DNA from: Struthio camelus
Taxonomy: Eukaryota; Chordata; Aves; Struthioniformes; Struthionidae
Direction of reading: 5' to 3'
Assembly: GCF_040807025.1 (NCBI RefSeq)
Contig: NC_090952.1
Location: 1,674,001 to 1,738,000, forward strand
DNA length: 64,000 nt
Under the pieces are notes generated by a model, which saw only the letters and a list, made by a program, of their open reading frames with translations, made no database searches and was not told the DNA's origin. Below, piece after piece: positions 36,265 through 64,000 of the stretch (the stretch's first letter is position 1; every line of letters starts with the position of its first letter). The position numbers and the translations under genes are program-made.

Positions 36265-38015
36265 TGGAGACCTGGCTGTGTCACACCAGCATGGGCACAG
36301 AGGCATGGTCAGTGTCACACCTGTCAGGACACTGAGACACAGTGAGTGTCACCCCATCGTGGGCACAGAGGCATGGCTGGCATCACACCAACGTGAGCAC
36401 AGAAACAAACTGCTGTCACACCAATGCAGGCACAAAGACACAGCCAGTGTCACACCACCATGGGCACAGATACACGTTATGTCACACCAGCATGGGCACA
36501 GAGACATGGTTGGTGTAACACCTGTCAGGGCACAGAGACACAGCCGGTGTCATACTAACATAGGCATAGAGACACTGTTGGTGTCAAATATTGCTACAGA
36601 GACACAACCATTGTCCTACTTGTCAGGGCAGGGACACACAGCCAGTGTCACACCAAATTGAGCACAGAGACACAGCTGGTATCAAACCTGACAGGGCATG
36701 GAGACACACCAATACGGCCACAGAGGCTCAGCCAGTGTCACTCCAACAAGGGCAAAGAGATGCGGTCATTGCCACACCAATATAGGCACAGAGAGATGGC
36801 CAGTGTTGCACCTGTCAGGGCATAGAGACATAGCCAGTGTCACACCAACACAGACACAGAGACAATGTTGGTGTCACATGAATATCACCACAGAGACATG
36901 GCCATTGTCCCACCTGTCAGGGCATGAAGATACAGCTGGTGTCACAACAATATGGGCACAGAGAAGCAGTCAGTGTCACACCAATGTGTCTCCAGGTCGT
37001 GAAAGATGTGACACCGACTGAGTCTCTGTGCCTGTGTTGGTGTGACACCAGCTGTATCTCTGTGCTCATGCTGGTATGACCCCAGCCAAGTCTCTGTGCC
37101 CATTTTGTTGTGACAATGGCTGTGTCATGGTGCTGATGTTGGTGTGACATTGGCTGTGTCTCTGGGCCAATATGTTTGTAATATTGGCCATATCTTTGTG
37201 CATGTGTTGCTGTGACAGCAGCTATGTCTCTGTGCCCATACTGGTGTGACAACAGCCTTGTCTCTGTTCCTTGACAGGCGTGGCACCGGCTGTCTCTCTG
37301 TGCCAATGTTGGTGTGACATCAGTTGTGTCCCTGTGCCCAAGTTAGTGTGACACAGGCTGTGTCTCTGTGCCTACATTGGTGTGACACCAGCCATGTCTC
37401 TGTGTCCCTGTTGGTGTGACACCGGCTCTGTATCTGTGCCCATATTGGCCAAGTCTCTGTGACGGAGTTGGTGTGACAGCAGCTGTGACCCCATGCCTCT
37501 GTTGTTGTGATACCAGCCATGTCTCTGTTCCCACTTTGTTGTGACACCAGCTGTGTCTCCATGTCCTGATAGGTGTTGCACCGACTGTGTCTCTGTGCAC
37601 ACGTTGGTGTGACACAGGTGGTGCCTCTGCACCCCGACAAGTGAAAAACAGCTGGTGTCATGCCACTATTGGCACAGAGACACAGCAAGTGTCTCATCAG
37701 CATGGGCATGCAAAGCCAGTGTCACTTCAAGTCAGGGCACAGCTACTCTCACACCAACATGGGCATAGAGGCACAGCTGGTGTAACACCAGCATGGGCAG
37801 AGAGCAACGGTCAGTGTGATACCTGTCAGGACATAGAGACATAGTTGGTGTCACAATAGTAGCGGAACAGAGACACAGCCATGTCCTACCAACATGGGCA
37901 CAGAGACACAGCTGGTGTCATACCAACGTAGGGCACAGAGACATGGCCAATGTCACACCTGTCAGGGCACGGAGACACAGCCAGTGTCACACCAACGTGG
38001 GCACAGAGTCACGGC
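36265..38015. repeat. 34-bp-unit minisatellite with two orientation switches
   Basis: Tandem array of about fifty units of near 34 bp. The plus consensus is close to TGTCACACCAACATGGGC followed by ACAGAGACACAGCCAG. From about 36265 to 37005 the units read forward. From about 37010 to 37625 they are reverse-complemented (GGTGTGACA and CTGTGTCTCTGTGCCC). From about 37640 to 38015 they are forward again. Two unit types alternate irregularly: one has CCAACATGGGCAC and the other has CCTGTCAGGGCAC. This hints at a higher-order structure. Unit length is not a multiple of three and no protein is encoded. Confidence 0.92.
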
Positions 38016-41000
38016 AGGCGTCACTTTCAGGTGGGGTGGCAGACACCCAGCCTGGTGACCGTTTGCTTGGTCCCAAATCCTAGCTTCCCATAGGGCAGCA
38101 GCACTGAGGAGCGAGAGCAGGGCACAGCAGCTTGCCTTCAGTCGCAGGAAGACCACGGCTAACCTTTCTTGGAAAGGGGAGCGCTGTGCTTCCACAGGAC
38201 AAGGCAAATCCCTCACACAGGGACCCTAGGCAGGACAGACTGCCTGGCTCCTCATGCCTTCACAGCCTCTGCCTTGGGAGCCCTGCAGCACACCGGAGAG
38301 GTGAGAGCAGCACGACACACCTGTGGACCACCTCCCCTGGGCAGGCCAGGGACCGGCAGGGCAGGCAAGCAGTGACAGAGGTGAGAGAGGGCTGAGGGAG
38401 ACCAGTTTAAGGGTAGTGCTGGGAACTGGGAGGCAGAATAACCCACATGCTTGGGGGCTCATCACTGCCCAGGCAATGGCTTATGATGCCAGAAAGACCC
38501 TCCTTATACATGGCTTGGCTGCCCCTAGCAGTGATGCTGCTGCCTTTGGGTTGCGGGATGCTTGGAGGATGACATGTGTCCTGATCAGCGTGCAGAAGGG
38601 GGCCTCAGGCAGCCTGAAGCAGCTTGCATGGATGCTCTGGCCCAGGTAGAGCCATGTACCTTGGGGCTGGTGAGGAGATGTGCAGAGAGGGAGTCCCATG
38701 GCTGCTATGCTGCAGCTCCTCCTACAGAGAAGCTGAGCTCCCAGCCCTTCTCCCTGGCTCTCCCAGGGGTACGATAGAGCTCCTAGCTGCTGTCAGCTTT
38801 GGAAATGCCAAGGAATGGGCTGAGGTCTTGCTTATCCCTATGATTGTGGATGGAGCAGGACAACAGGTCTTCTGCAAACCTCCACCTGTGCTGGGATCCA
38901 TGCACAGGAAGTGGGTGCACTGAGCTTTACAGCCTGAAAAGTACACAGGAGGTGAAAAGTACACAGGAGGAAGGGATGGTTAGGGACAACAGTGAGGGGT
39001 ATCAAGCAAACTGAGTGGGGCACAGCAGAAAGAGGGGTACCACTACCAGAAGGGGAGGTGAAGGAACTCCAGAGCCTGGCTTTCTTCTCAAAGCTAATAT
39101 GAAATAGAGTGGGTGGTGCACTACGGCGCGGAAAGGGAAGGGTAAAATTTTGCAAAGGCAGTAAAAGGGAGAAGTAACCCTTTGCTGTGTCTGCAGAGGC
39201 CTACAGTGCTCCAAGATGGGGCTGCTCCTGCTGCCTTGATTACACAGCCCTGGCAGCTCCAAAAGAGATCATAGCGCCCTTAAATTGGCCCCTGATACAA
39301 CAAGGCCCCTGCAGTGCAGACACTTGATGGGAAATCAAGGAGCCAAAGGCTGGGAAGGATTTGCCAGAGGTCCCCAGGTCATCAGGACATCAGAGGAAAT
39401 CAGCAGCCTTGTTCCAGCATCACTGAAATGAAACCAAGAGGGTGCACAAAACCCCACAGGAAGCAGAAAAGACTTATAAAGAAGAGCGGGCCTGAAACGC
39501 GTAGATTCTCCCCTCCTTCCAAGCTTGCTCTTGTTCACAGATTTAGCTGAGTTAAGACTACCCTTTCTAACCTCTGTACCACACCGCCTCACAGATTGGG
39601 TTCTCTCCCCTGTAAAGAGCAGGGCCACACAGAAGAAGAGATCAACCACCCTTGTGAGGGCTCATGCCTACAGCAGCTGATCTGAGGGTTTGGTCCATAA
39701 AGGAAGATCAGCCAATAGAGCCAACAGATCCACCTGGACTATGTCCCAGAGACGTCATCAGGAGAGCATCAGTGACTACCCCCCTTGCCCTGTTTCAGCC
39801 AAAAACCTCTAGAGCAGTCAAGGTGACACGAGGACATCAGCTGCAGAGCTGCTGCTCACTTCTCTCCCTGCAGGCGTACAGACAGTCAGCACCGAGAGGG
39901 CCCAAGGAAAAAGCCTTTGAGGGGCCATTTGATCCTCTTATAGGGAATCAACCCCAATGCCTCAGCAACTCCTCTTGGGAAACCCTCACCAAAGTTCTGC
40001 AAGTGCCACCATCATTCTCTGCATGGGAGCTGCATCAAATAATTTTTTTTTCTGGATCAAGCAATCCCATTTGCCCAGAGCGTTATGGTCTTTTTGAATG
40101 GAAGGCTTGTTTCTAGCTGTCAGGAATAACCCAGGTACAATCTTTACCCCTCCACAAACCTGGACGCCCCTCTCCAGTGGGAATTCTGACATCCACGCCA
40201 TCCACACCCCACTTGTCTGCCCTCACGTAGCCTGACTGCCCTGTGAGGCACGACTCCCAGCACTATACTGCTGGCCAAGATGCCCACACCCAGCCACTGG
40301 CCGAGCACTCTGCCACACAGCACTGCTGCTGCCTAGCAGGAAAGCTCGCATAGTTCTGATCCTCAGCAATTCTTCTCCCCTTGCTCTGACCTTACATCAG
40401 TTCCAGGCCCTTCACTCTAGCTTTTCTGCCCCATGCTGATTCAGATTGCTGCTGCTGCTGTCCCAGATCTCCTGTTTTTTTCCATGTCACTCAATGTGGA
40501 AAGATTCCTGGAACAAGCCAGTTGGGGAGCTGCTGTCTCTGGAAGAGATGGCTGAGGGAACTGGCTTCCACATTCATGCTCAAATGCGCTTAGCAGAGTA
40601 CCTGACATGGTCCTCAGCTCAGAAAAGACAAAGTAAAGGGGCCAGGAGGGAAGATATGGTTAGGTAGGCAAGAGGGCTCCCTCCTGGTGCCTCCAGGACA
40701 CATAGAAAGAGTTCCCTATTTTAAGGGGATAAATATTTGCCTCAAGTCCTTTTAATGTCCTTTAAAAAACAGCAGGAAAAAAAGAATAGCAATATTTATG
40801 CCCTGGCTGCATCTTCAGTTTTCTCTGTTACCACCTAAGCTGTCCCTCCAAGGGGCCAGAGAAGCCTTCCTAGCACTCGGCCCAGCTCACGCAATTGACC
40901 TACCCAATGGTGTCTGCTTCTGAAGTCAGGCAGAGACCTACACCAATTTCCCAGGCAGGACAGCAAACCCCTGCTCAATGCTTTTAAAGTGCATCCACTT

Positions 41001-41086
41001 TACACCATCACCAAGAGATGGGAAGAGCTTATTAAAAAAACCCCATACTTCACAAAGACAATATTTTCAGGGACTTCACAGAGACT
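38016..41086. other. intergenic between minisatellite and MARS2 3' end
   Basis: About 3 kb with no supported gene. Short open frames lack domains and splice continuity. A local duplication of GTACACAGGAGG is seen near 38941-38970. No transposon was identified with confidence. Confidence 0.5.
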
Positions 41087-41092
41087 TTTATT
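41087..41092 (-). terminator. poly(A) signal of MARS2 (AATAAA)
   Basis: Canonical AATAAA on the minus strand, only 22 nt beyond the MARS2 stop codon (ending at 41115). This predicts a 3' UTR of about 40-50 nt. Confidence 0.7.
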
Positions 41093-41114
41093 TACGGAAG
41101 CTATTTGTCAGAGA

Positions 41115-44100
41115 CTAGAGCCTCTTGTTTTTCATCTGAGACTGTCTCGACTTCTCCAGTCTGTGAAATAAGATGCCAGTGTCAGGTCCAAGCTGTCTCC
41201 CTTCAAAGGGACAAGGCTTCCCATTGTAGCGTGGCAGAAACGTCAAACTTGAGAGACTTCTCTCCTCTGGCTCAACAGCCAGCCTGGAAAGCAACTTGTC
41301 TGCAATGTTTGGGATCACAGGCTGCAGGAGAATCCCATAGACCCGCAGGCATTCCAGCGTAACATGGATGATGGTGTCAAGCCAGAGCTTCTCCGCAGGG
41401 TCTTTCTGTTCCAGTTTCCAGGGTCTGTGTCTCTGGAAGAAGCCGTTGGTCTCCCTTACGCATAGGGCAATACATTCTAAAGCCTTGTAGATCTGGAAAC
41501 CTTCAAAATAACTGGTCACCCGCAGAGGTAAGGAAGCCACAGATGCCACCAGCTCATAGTCTTCAGCTGAAGCCTTACCCAAGGCTTGTGTCCTATCATA
41601 ATCTGAAATCTTCGGAAAACAAGACTCTGAGAAATAAGGGTAAGTGTTGCTAGGGTTAATGCTGAGGGCTGTTGAACGATTCAGAAGTCCCCCAAGCGCA
41701 TCTGCCAGTTCTGAATTCACTAGCTTAACAACCTTCTCATCATAATAGTCACAATCCCGCTCAGGCACGCCTTGCCTTAGCAGGAAGTACCGAAAACCAT
41801 CTACTGTATACTGTCCAAAACAAGAAACAGGGTCAATCACGTTGCCCAGGCTTTTGGACATCTTCTTCCCTTGGACAGTCCAGTGGGAATGCACGTAGAT
41901 CCGCTCAGGGGGGGCCAGCCCAGCTGCCATCAACAGGGCTGGCCAGTAGACAGCATGAAACTTGAGGATATCCTTGCCCACAACATGGTGTGCAGCAGGC
42001 CACCACTCACTGTGTGTCTCAGGGTAACCTACAACACTCAGATAGTTCACCAAGGCATCCACCCATACATAAATAGTTTGCGTTGAGTCACTGGGGACAG
42101 GGATACCCCACTGTAACCGGCTTCTCTCACGAGAGACGGACAAGTCTGGCAAGTCCTCTTCCAGCCAGTGGAGCACTTGCTGATAGAAAGGAACAGGGGA
42201 AATGACATGTGGGTTGTCCCGGAGCCACTTCTGCAGTGGCTCCTGGAATTCAGAGAGCCTGAACATGTAATTCTCCTCTTTGGTCCAGTGTACCTGAGAA
42301 CACAGGAGAGAAAAAAATTACAGCCCAGATGAACAATTTTATAGTTTGCACAAAGCACTTCTCCAATGGAGCTTGTCACATGCTGCATTTGCATTCGGGT
42401 GTGCTCCCCAACACACGTGGAGTCCCTGGTGTCTTTCTACGACTATCGGGAACCTCCTCTCCCCCCTGGGTTCCCAGGGGCAACATGTAAAGATTTACGG
42501 ACTCACAATGGCTCAGCGTTCTGGATCCTTGGGCCCCCAGGGCAGGAATACCTTTCTATATGCCAGACTCATCTGCCATCAGGCAAGAATTACAGAGACA
42601 AGAATACACTTCCTTAAAGACATGGCCTTGTAACAATGGTACAAAATATTAAAAAGACAAAATGACAACAGCCATTGTTAATTACTGGCTTACTAAAGAA
42701 CCTAGTGGGTGCCTTAGCTTCTCTCCTAGCTGCTGCCTCTCTCTTTTCCCCCAGTTTAAGCTTCAGTGCATCTTAGCTGCTAACCTTGATAGGCCATACT
42801 GCTAAAAACAGATTTACAGTCACGTAAAAGTACTGATAGTACTTCTTGACACTTTTAAGTTCATTAAGTGACACATCTAGCGAAACAATGAAAACTTTGC
42901 AGGTAGATAAGGTATGACTGACCTGTGTAAAGGCACTCCAGATCTATGACTAGAACAGGAATTCTTGTCTTTCAAAGTTAAGTAAGGCTCCAAAATAAGA
43001 AAGCAGAGGTTTGGGCATAATGCAGGGCAGAGTTTCAGTTTCTAGCACCGAACCCAACAACTTCTGACTGAGCCAGAAAGTGCATCACTCATTAAAAGCA
43101 ATAAAGAACCTACCACATCTCAAAGCAAGATGACCTAAGGAATAATTAGTCTCTGTGCTATGAGACCACACTTCATAGCATAGTTGAATTTGCCTTATTT
43201 CAGCTAATAGCTTTTACTGCCTTTGCTTGCCAAATTAAAAGGTCATCCCAAAAGAAATACCCTTCCCTACACAAAAGGCATCAAAATGTTTTTTTCCTAA
43301 GTTCTTTATAATTTTTCATAATCTTTCTGATTTCTGGATAACATAGCTCAGCACTCTGTCCAGAAGTAACACTGCATACAGAGGTGATGCCATGCCCTCT
43401 GTTGAATATTCCTTTTTTAAACAAGCCAGTGATCCTTTTGGTCATAACTCAGGACACAAGAGCCAACTTGGCAAACTGGGAACTGCAGTCCTTTCTTCCA
43501 AAAGGCTGACCAAGTCTGGTGCTTTGCTCTGAAGAACCCTTCCTCACATCACCTGCCAAGTGTTAAGAGCAGTTAGCCAACTGCAGAAAAGATGCGGCTG
43601 AAGAGCAGTAGAAAGCATTTCGGTGGGAAGAGGAGAAGAGTTTATAAATAGGCTATCTCCTGAGAACAGGTAAGTTAGAGACTGCAGTATACAGAGAGAC
43701 TGGGAAAGGGCAGGGTAATTATAACAACCTGTAAATCCAGTGTCTGTTTGAGGTTTGTCTGTGAACAGTTAGTGGAATATTCTCCCTGCAGGGAAATCTG
43801 TGTGTCATCCCTCTGGACCTTCAAACAGCCCTGATCTCAGGAGTATAGACTAATTCAGGTTGGAAGGCACTTTTGGAAGTCTCTAGTCCAACCTCTTGCT
43901 CAAAGCAAGGTCAGCTATAGGGTCAGATCAGGTTATTCCGGGCTTTATCCATCAGATCTTGAAAAGCTCCAAGGATAGAGACCACACAGCCTCCCTGGGC
44001 AGCCTGTTTGACTGCCTGGCTGTCCTCATGTGGAAACAGCTTCTCCTTAAATCCAGTCTGAATCTCTCTTTTTTCAACTTAAGCCCATTCTCTCTTGTCC

Positions 44101-47100
44101 TCCCGCCACGCACCACTGGAAGAACTTTGTTCCATTTTCTTTATGACCTCCTCACAGATATTGGGGAGCTTCTCTCATCAGGCCCTCCCAAAGCCCTATC
44201 TTCTCCAGGCTGAACAAGCCCAGCTCCCTCAGCCTCTCCTCACAGGGCAAGTGTTCCAGCCTCCTGACCATCTTTTTGGCCTCCCCAAACTTGTTCCAGT
44301 TTGTTTTCCCTGTCCTGGGGGACCCCAAACTCGATGCAACATCTAAATGTGGTCTAACAAGGGCTGAGTAGAGGGGGATTCCTATAGCCCAGGATAATCC
44401 TGTTGGCTGCCTTTGTTTCCAGGACACATTGCTGGTTCATGTTCAGCTTACTGTTTACCAAAACCTCCAGGGCCTTTTCAGCAGAGCTGTTCCCTGGCCA
44501 GTCAGTCCCCAGCTCCTCATCAGAAAGAGAATCACTGCAGCCCCACATGCACCAACTGTCTCTAGGCTGGACCTGAGCAATGAACAACACGCATAAATGC
44601 AGTTCCTCTCCTAGTAAATACAGGAGAGCACAGTTCCTGGTCCAGCATTAGGACTTCCCAAAAGAGGGCATCTTTTCACTGTATAGATAAATTAAAGTAC
44701 CACCATACACCAGAATGAACCTTTCACAGGCAGTCCATAGAACCAGAGCAGTGGGGGTGGGAAGGGCCCTCCATATTGCATACTCGCAGCAGGGCTGTTG
44801 CCAGCACCAGGCCAGAGTGGCTGGGGCTTATCCCATTAGAGGCAAGGAATCCCCAAAGATGGAGCCCCCCCACCTCTCTGGGGAGCAGTCCCAGGGCCAC
44901 GCCAGTATTCTGGAGCAGGAGCTTTTCCTAATGCCCAATCTGATGCCCACTGCACAGCTTGTGGCTTGACCCCTTCGCCTAGCACCTCTGAGAAGCATTG
45001 GGCTTTGTGGTCTTTGTAACTGCCTTGCAAGTAGTTGTAGGCTGCTATTAAATCATCCCTTCACCTCCTCTGCCAAATTCAACCAGCCCAGCTCCCTCTA
45101 CCTCTTGTAGGACTGGGCTCCCTACTCCCTGACCACCTTGGGAGCCCCCTGCTGGCCCCTCTCCAGCTTGTCTGCATGATAAATGACACACACACAAACA
45201 GGGTGAAGAGAGAGGGTAATTTCCTGCAAAACAGTCTCTGGTATCTCAGTGGGTTCAAGGAAGATCTGAAGAACATCATTCAAAGGTGAGCTACACATTT
45301 TCATCCCCAGGCTCTATCTGATAGCAAAAGTCTGAGACTCAGAGGTATCAGTTTTATGATATGTTGTATTCTCCCAATTTTGTCCACACATTCCTCAGGC
45401 AACAAATTACCTGTATCCTTCTTTCTGGTTGGAGATAAACACCTACCATCTCTTCCTCCCCCCCCCACCCCACCCTGTAAAATCTTCTCAATATCATAAA
45501 CACTGCCATTCCTCTTCGACAGCCTGACACGCAGCTAAGGCAGGTGATTGTTCGCAGTGTATGTTTGACTTTGAGGTCTACTGCCTCTAATTTAGACCAA
45601 AAAAAAATTGCCTAAGAACTCATCTTTTTCCCCAGCTACATTAGGTGCTCTATCAAGAGACAATATTTGCTCCTCCATATGTGAGCCAACACTCCTGTGC
45701 TCCAGTTTAGTACAAGTATCACAGGAGGAGAATAATCTCTGCTTAGCTCTGAAGCGTGACTATCTGCAACTGCTGGATTAAATCACTTAACTCCTAACTC
45801 ACTATAAAAAGATCTGCAGTGGCAGAGACTGCAGGTCAGGTACCACATACCTGGCTGCATTGCTGCACAATCACCAGACCAGGCTATAGACTGATGACAT
45901 TATAGTGTTTTACTTAAGGCCAACAACCATGCAACAGGATACGGCTGAGGTAAAGTGTCTGGTGGCCGAGCCAAATTGCCTCACAAACTAGATCTGAAAC
46001 TCTGCACACCTAAAAAATAGCTGAGTTATAAACAATTATCTTAACCCAAGGACCACCTTTTTCCTGCTCTGCAGCTAACTTTTCTCATCACTGCTTTAAA
46101 ACACTGTTTCTAGGCCAATGGCCTGTGAAATCCAGTGGCAGAGAGCCCTCTCTATGTGATATGGCTGCAGTTTCTGTTATTTGGTGTCTTTGGGATTCCT
46201 TTGGCAGCTCTCCCTTATATAAGAGGTAAACAGCTACAGAGAAGAGCCATGTTTTGAAGTACGGGCAAGCCTCAGCTGATGTGAATTACAAAGCCTATAG
46301 GAAACATTCAACACCCTCAAAACCCGCTAGGACAAAGTAACAGACAGGTACCCAGTGTACTTGGGATTGCCTAAACTTAACATGGAAAGTGCAGGTACTA
46401 TTACCTGATGGCCAGTCTCCAAAGACACCTTGCACATGCGTCCCTGGGCGTCCCTGTGGTCAACAAGCTGGCTCTCGGGCAGGAAGCACTCCTCCGAGGT
46501 GCAGTACCAGCCCTGATATGACCCTTTGTAGAGTGCCCCGCAGTCCCGGAGGGCAGCCCAGAAATGCTGCACGGCTCGCTGGTGGCGGGGCTCACTGGTG
46601 CGGATGAAGTCTGTGAAGGAGATGGCTGCCTGGGTCAAGGCCTGGCGGAACAGCCCCGACACCTGGGCACAAAGCTGCAGGGGTGACATCGCTGCTGCAG
46701 CCGCGGCCTGCTGGATCTTCAGCCCGTGCTCATCAGTCCCTGAAACGCCGAAGTGCCACAGCAGTCAGAGGGGAGGAGAGGCAGGGCCTGGCCTTCCCCT
46801 GCCCTGCTGGGGACACAGCCTGGGACCCGGGGGAGCTGCACAGCCCTGCAGGCGCGTGGAAAAGCCCCAGGGACACGGGGGACGGCGGGCAGCCGGGCAG
46901 GAGACCCGAGACATGGGCAGAGCACCCGGGGAGCCGGGGCAGCCACAGGGGATGAGCCCCGGGACACAGGGCAGCCCCCGAAGCCTGGGGGGGCCCCGGG
47001 GACGGGCACTGGCGAGAGCCACGGCCGAGCCCCGGGGAAGCCTCGGCGGGCGCGGCCCCGGCGCCGGGCTCAGCGCCTGGCAGGCCTCGCTCACCCGTGG

Positions 47101-47314
47101 AGAGGCGGCCCAGAGCGGCGCCGCGGAGGCGGCGATGGCGGTGCAGCGCGTCCGCCAGCAGGGCGGAGTAGAGGTGGCCGATATGCGGCGGCCCATTGGC
47201 GTAGAAGATGGGCGTGGAGAGCAGCACGCGGCGGCCCGACCCGCCGGACCCGGCGGCGGCGGCGGCGGCGGCAAGACGCATCCCCGGCGCGAGACGGCGC
47301 GGCGGCCGCAGCAT
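41115..47314 (-). CDS. MARS2: MARS2, mitochondrial methionyl-tRNA synthetase, three exons
   Basis: Class I aminoacyl-tRNA synthetase that charges mitochondrial tRNA-Met in the matrix. Exons: 47314-47095, 46739-46405, 42293-41115. Junctions are GT-AG and phases join exactly, giving 577 residues (human about 593). The Arg/Ala-rich N-terminus (about 1-30) is a plausible mitochondrial presequence. The HIGH motif is intact at 44-47 (PPHIGHLYS), and KMSKS at 329-333 ([10 protein letters not shown]). [14 protein letters not shown] spans the first junction and [14 protein letters not shown] opens exon 3. The C-terminal anticodon-binding helical domain is complete. The whole sequence aligns collinearly with human MARS2. 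Mammalian MARS2 is a single-exon gene at an unrelated locus, so the two introns and the position beside AIFM1 are the unusual features. Intron 2 (42294-46404) contains two CR1 copies and no other gene. Confidence 0.96.
43847..44590 (-). mobile_element. CR1 LINE, 5'-truncated, in MARS2 intron 2
   Basis: Minus-strand CR1 copy of about 740 bp. The 3' end lies near 43.85 kb (CAGGTTGGAAGGCACTTTTG, then TCCAACCTCTTGCTCAAAGC). The translated part shows [16 protein letters not shown] and [20 protein letters not shown], the CR1 ORF2 C-terminal signature. It is more decayed than the copy at the left edge and carries frame breaks, so it is older. Confidence 0.88.
44735..45180 (-). mobile_element. older CR1-like fragment in MARS2 intron 2
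   Basis: Phrases such as CAACCAGCCCAGCTCCCTCT near 45.08 kb and GACCACCTTGGGAGCCCCCT near 45.13 kb match the CR1 3' ORF/UTR region in the same orientation as the neighbouring copy. It is diverged and may be a second insertion or a displaced piece of another subfamily. The boundaries are approximate. Confidence 0.6.
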
Positions 47315-47491
47315 GGCGGCCAGACCATAGAGGCGAGCGGCGCAGAGCGGCCGCCTCGGAAGGCGGGGCGGGAAGGGGTGCGCCAGAGGAGGCCAATGGG
47401 AGCAAGGCGGCGGGCGCTGGCGCGTGCGCCGTGCGGGCGGCGGGGTCGAGCCGGGCCGGCCCGGGGCAAGCGGCGCGAGGTGACTGGCGAC

Positions 47492-64000
<16,509 letters not shown>

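Noticed and set aside
35331-36661. Long open frames on both strands, Pro/Ala/His-rich on plus and Gly/Ala/Cys-rich on minus
   Set aside because: They arise from tandem GC-rich repeats without stop codons. Several frames are open at once, and there is no domain or splice logic.
36917-37709. Minus-strand His/Thr/Arg-rich open frames
   Set aside because: Translation of the inverted block of the 34-bp minisatellite. The repeat length is not a multiple of three and the frames drift.

Overview
This window is vertebrate nuclear DNA, most likely from a bird. It has split genes with GT-AG introns, CpG-island promoters and several CR1-type LINE copies (the main avian and reptilian retroposon). Its gene set matches the human Xq26 / chicken chromosome 4 neighbourhood. 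Five protein genes are complete, and a sixth (AIFM1) runs off the right edge.

Layout, left to right. A CR1 LINE (1-955, minus strand) is cut by the left edge. It is followed by about 8 kb with no recognisable gene, ending in a CpG island (9.25-10.1 kb) that looks like a leftward promoter with a possible short first coding exon. Then come four minus-strand genes. GPR119 (12987-13973) is a single-exon lipid-sensing GPCR. SLC25A14 (19335-27562) is a mitochondrial carrier with nine coding exons. RBMX2 (29131-32318) is an RES-complex splicing factor with six coding exons. RAB33A (32516-35397) is a Golgi/vesicle Rab GTPase with two coding exons. RBMX2, RAB33A and SLC25A14 are tightly packed, and RAB33A's poly(A) signal lies about 130 bp before the RBMX2 start codon. 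Upstream of RAB33A are two minisatellites: a GC-rich array (about 35.57-36.24 kb) and a 34-bp-unit array (about 36.27-38.02 kb) whose units change orientation twice. After a 3 kb spacer come MARS2 (41115-47314, minus, three exons), the mitochondrial methionyl-tRNA synthetase, and, head to head with it, AIFM1 (from 47492, plus), the mitochondrial apoptosis-inducing factor. AIFM1 has fourteen constitutive exons here, plus an alternative second exon at 51144-51271.

The genes are not one pathway, but three products are mitochondrial (SLC25A14, MARS2, AIFM1), and MARS2 and AIFM1 share a CpG-island promoter with 177 bp between start codons. The most notable observation is that MARS2 is split by introns here and sits beside AIFM1. 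The mammalian MARS2 I know is an intronless gene elsewhere in the genome. This locus may therefore hold the ancestral parent of a mammalian retrogene. A second notable point is the conserved pair of apparently mutually exclusive AIFM1 second exons.

Exon boundaries were read by eye from splice signals and checked for reading-frame continuity. Protein comparisons to human are from memory, not from a database search.
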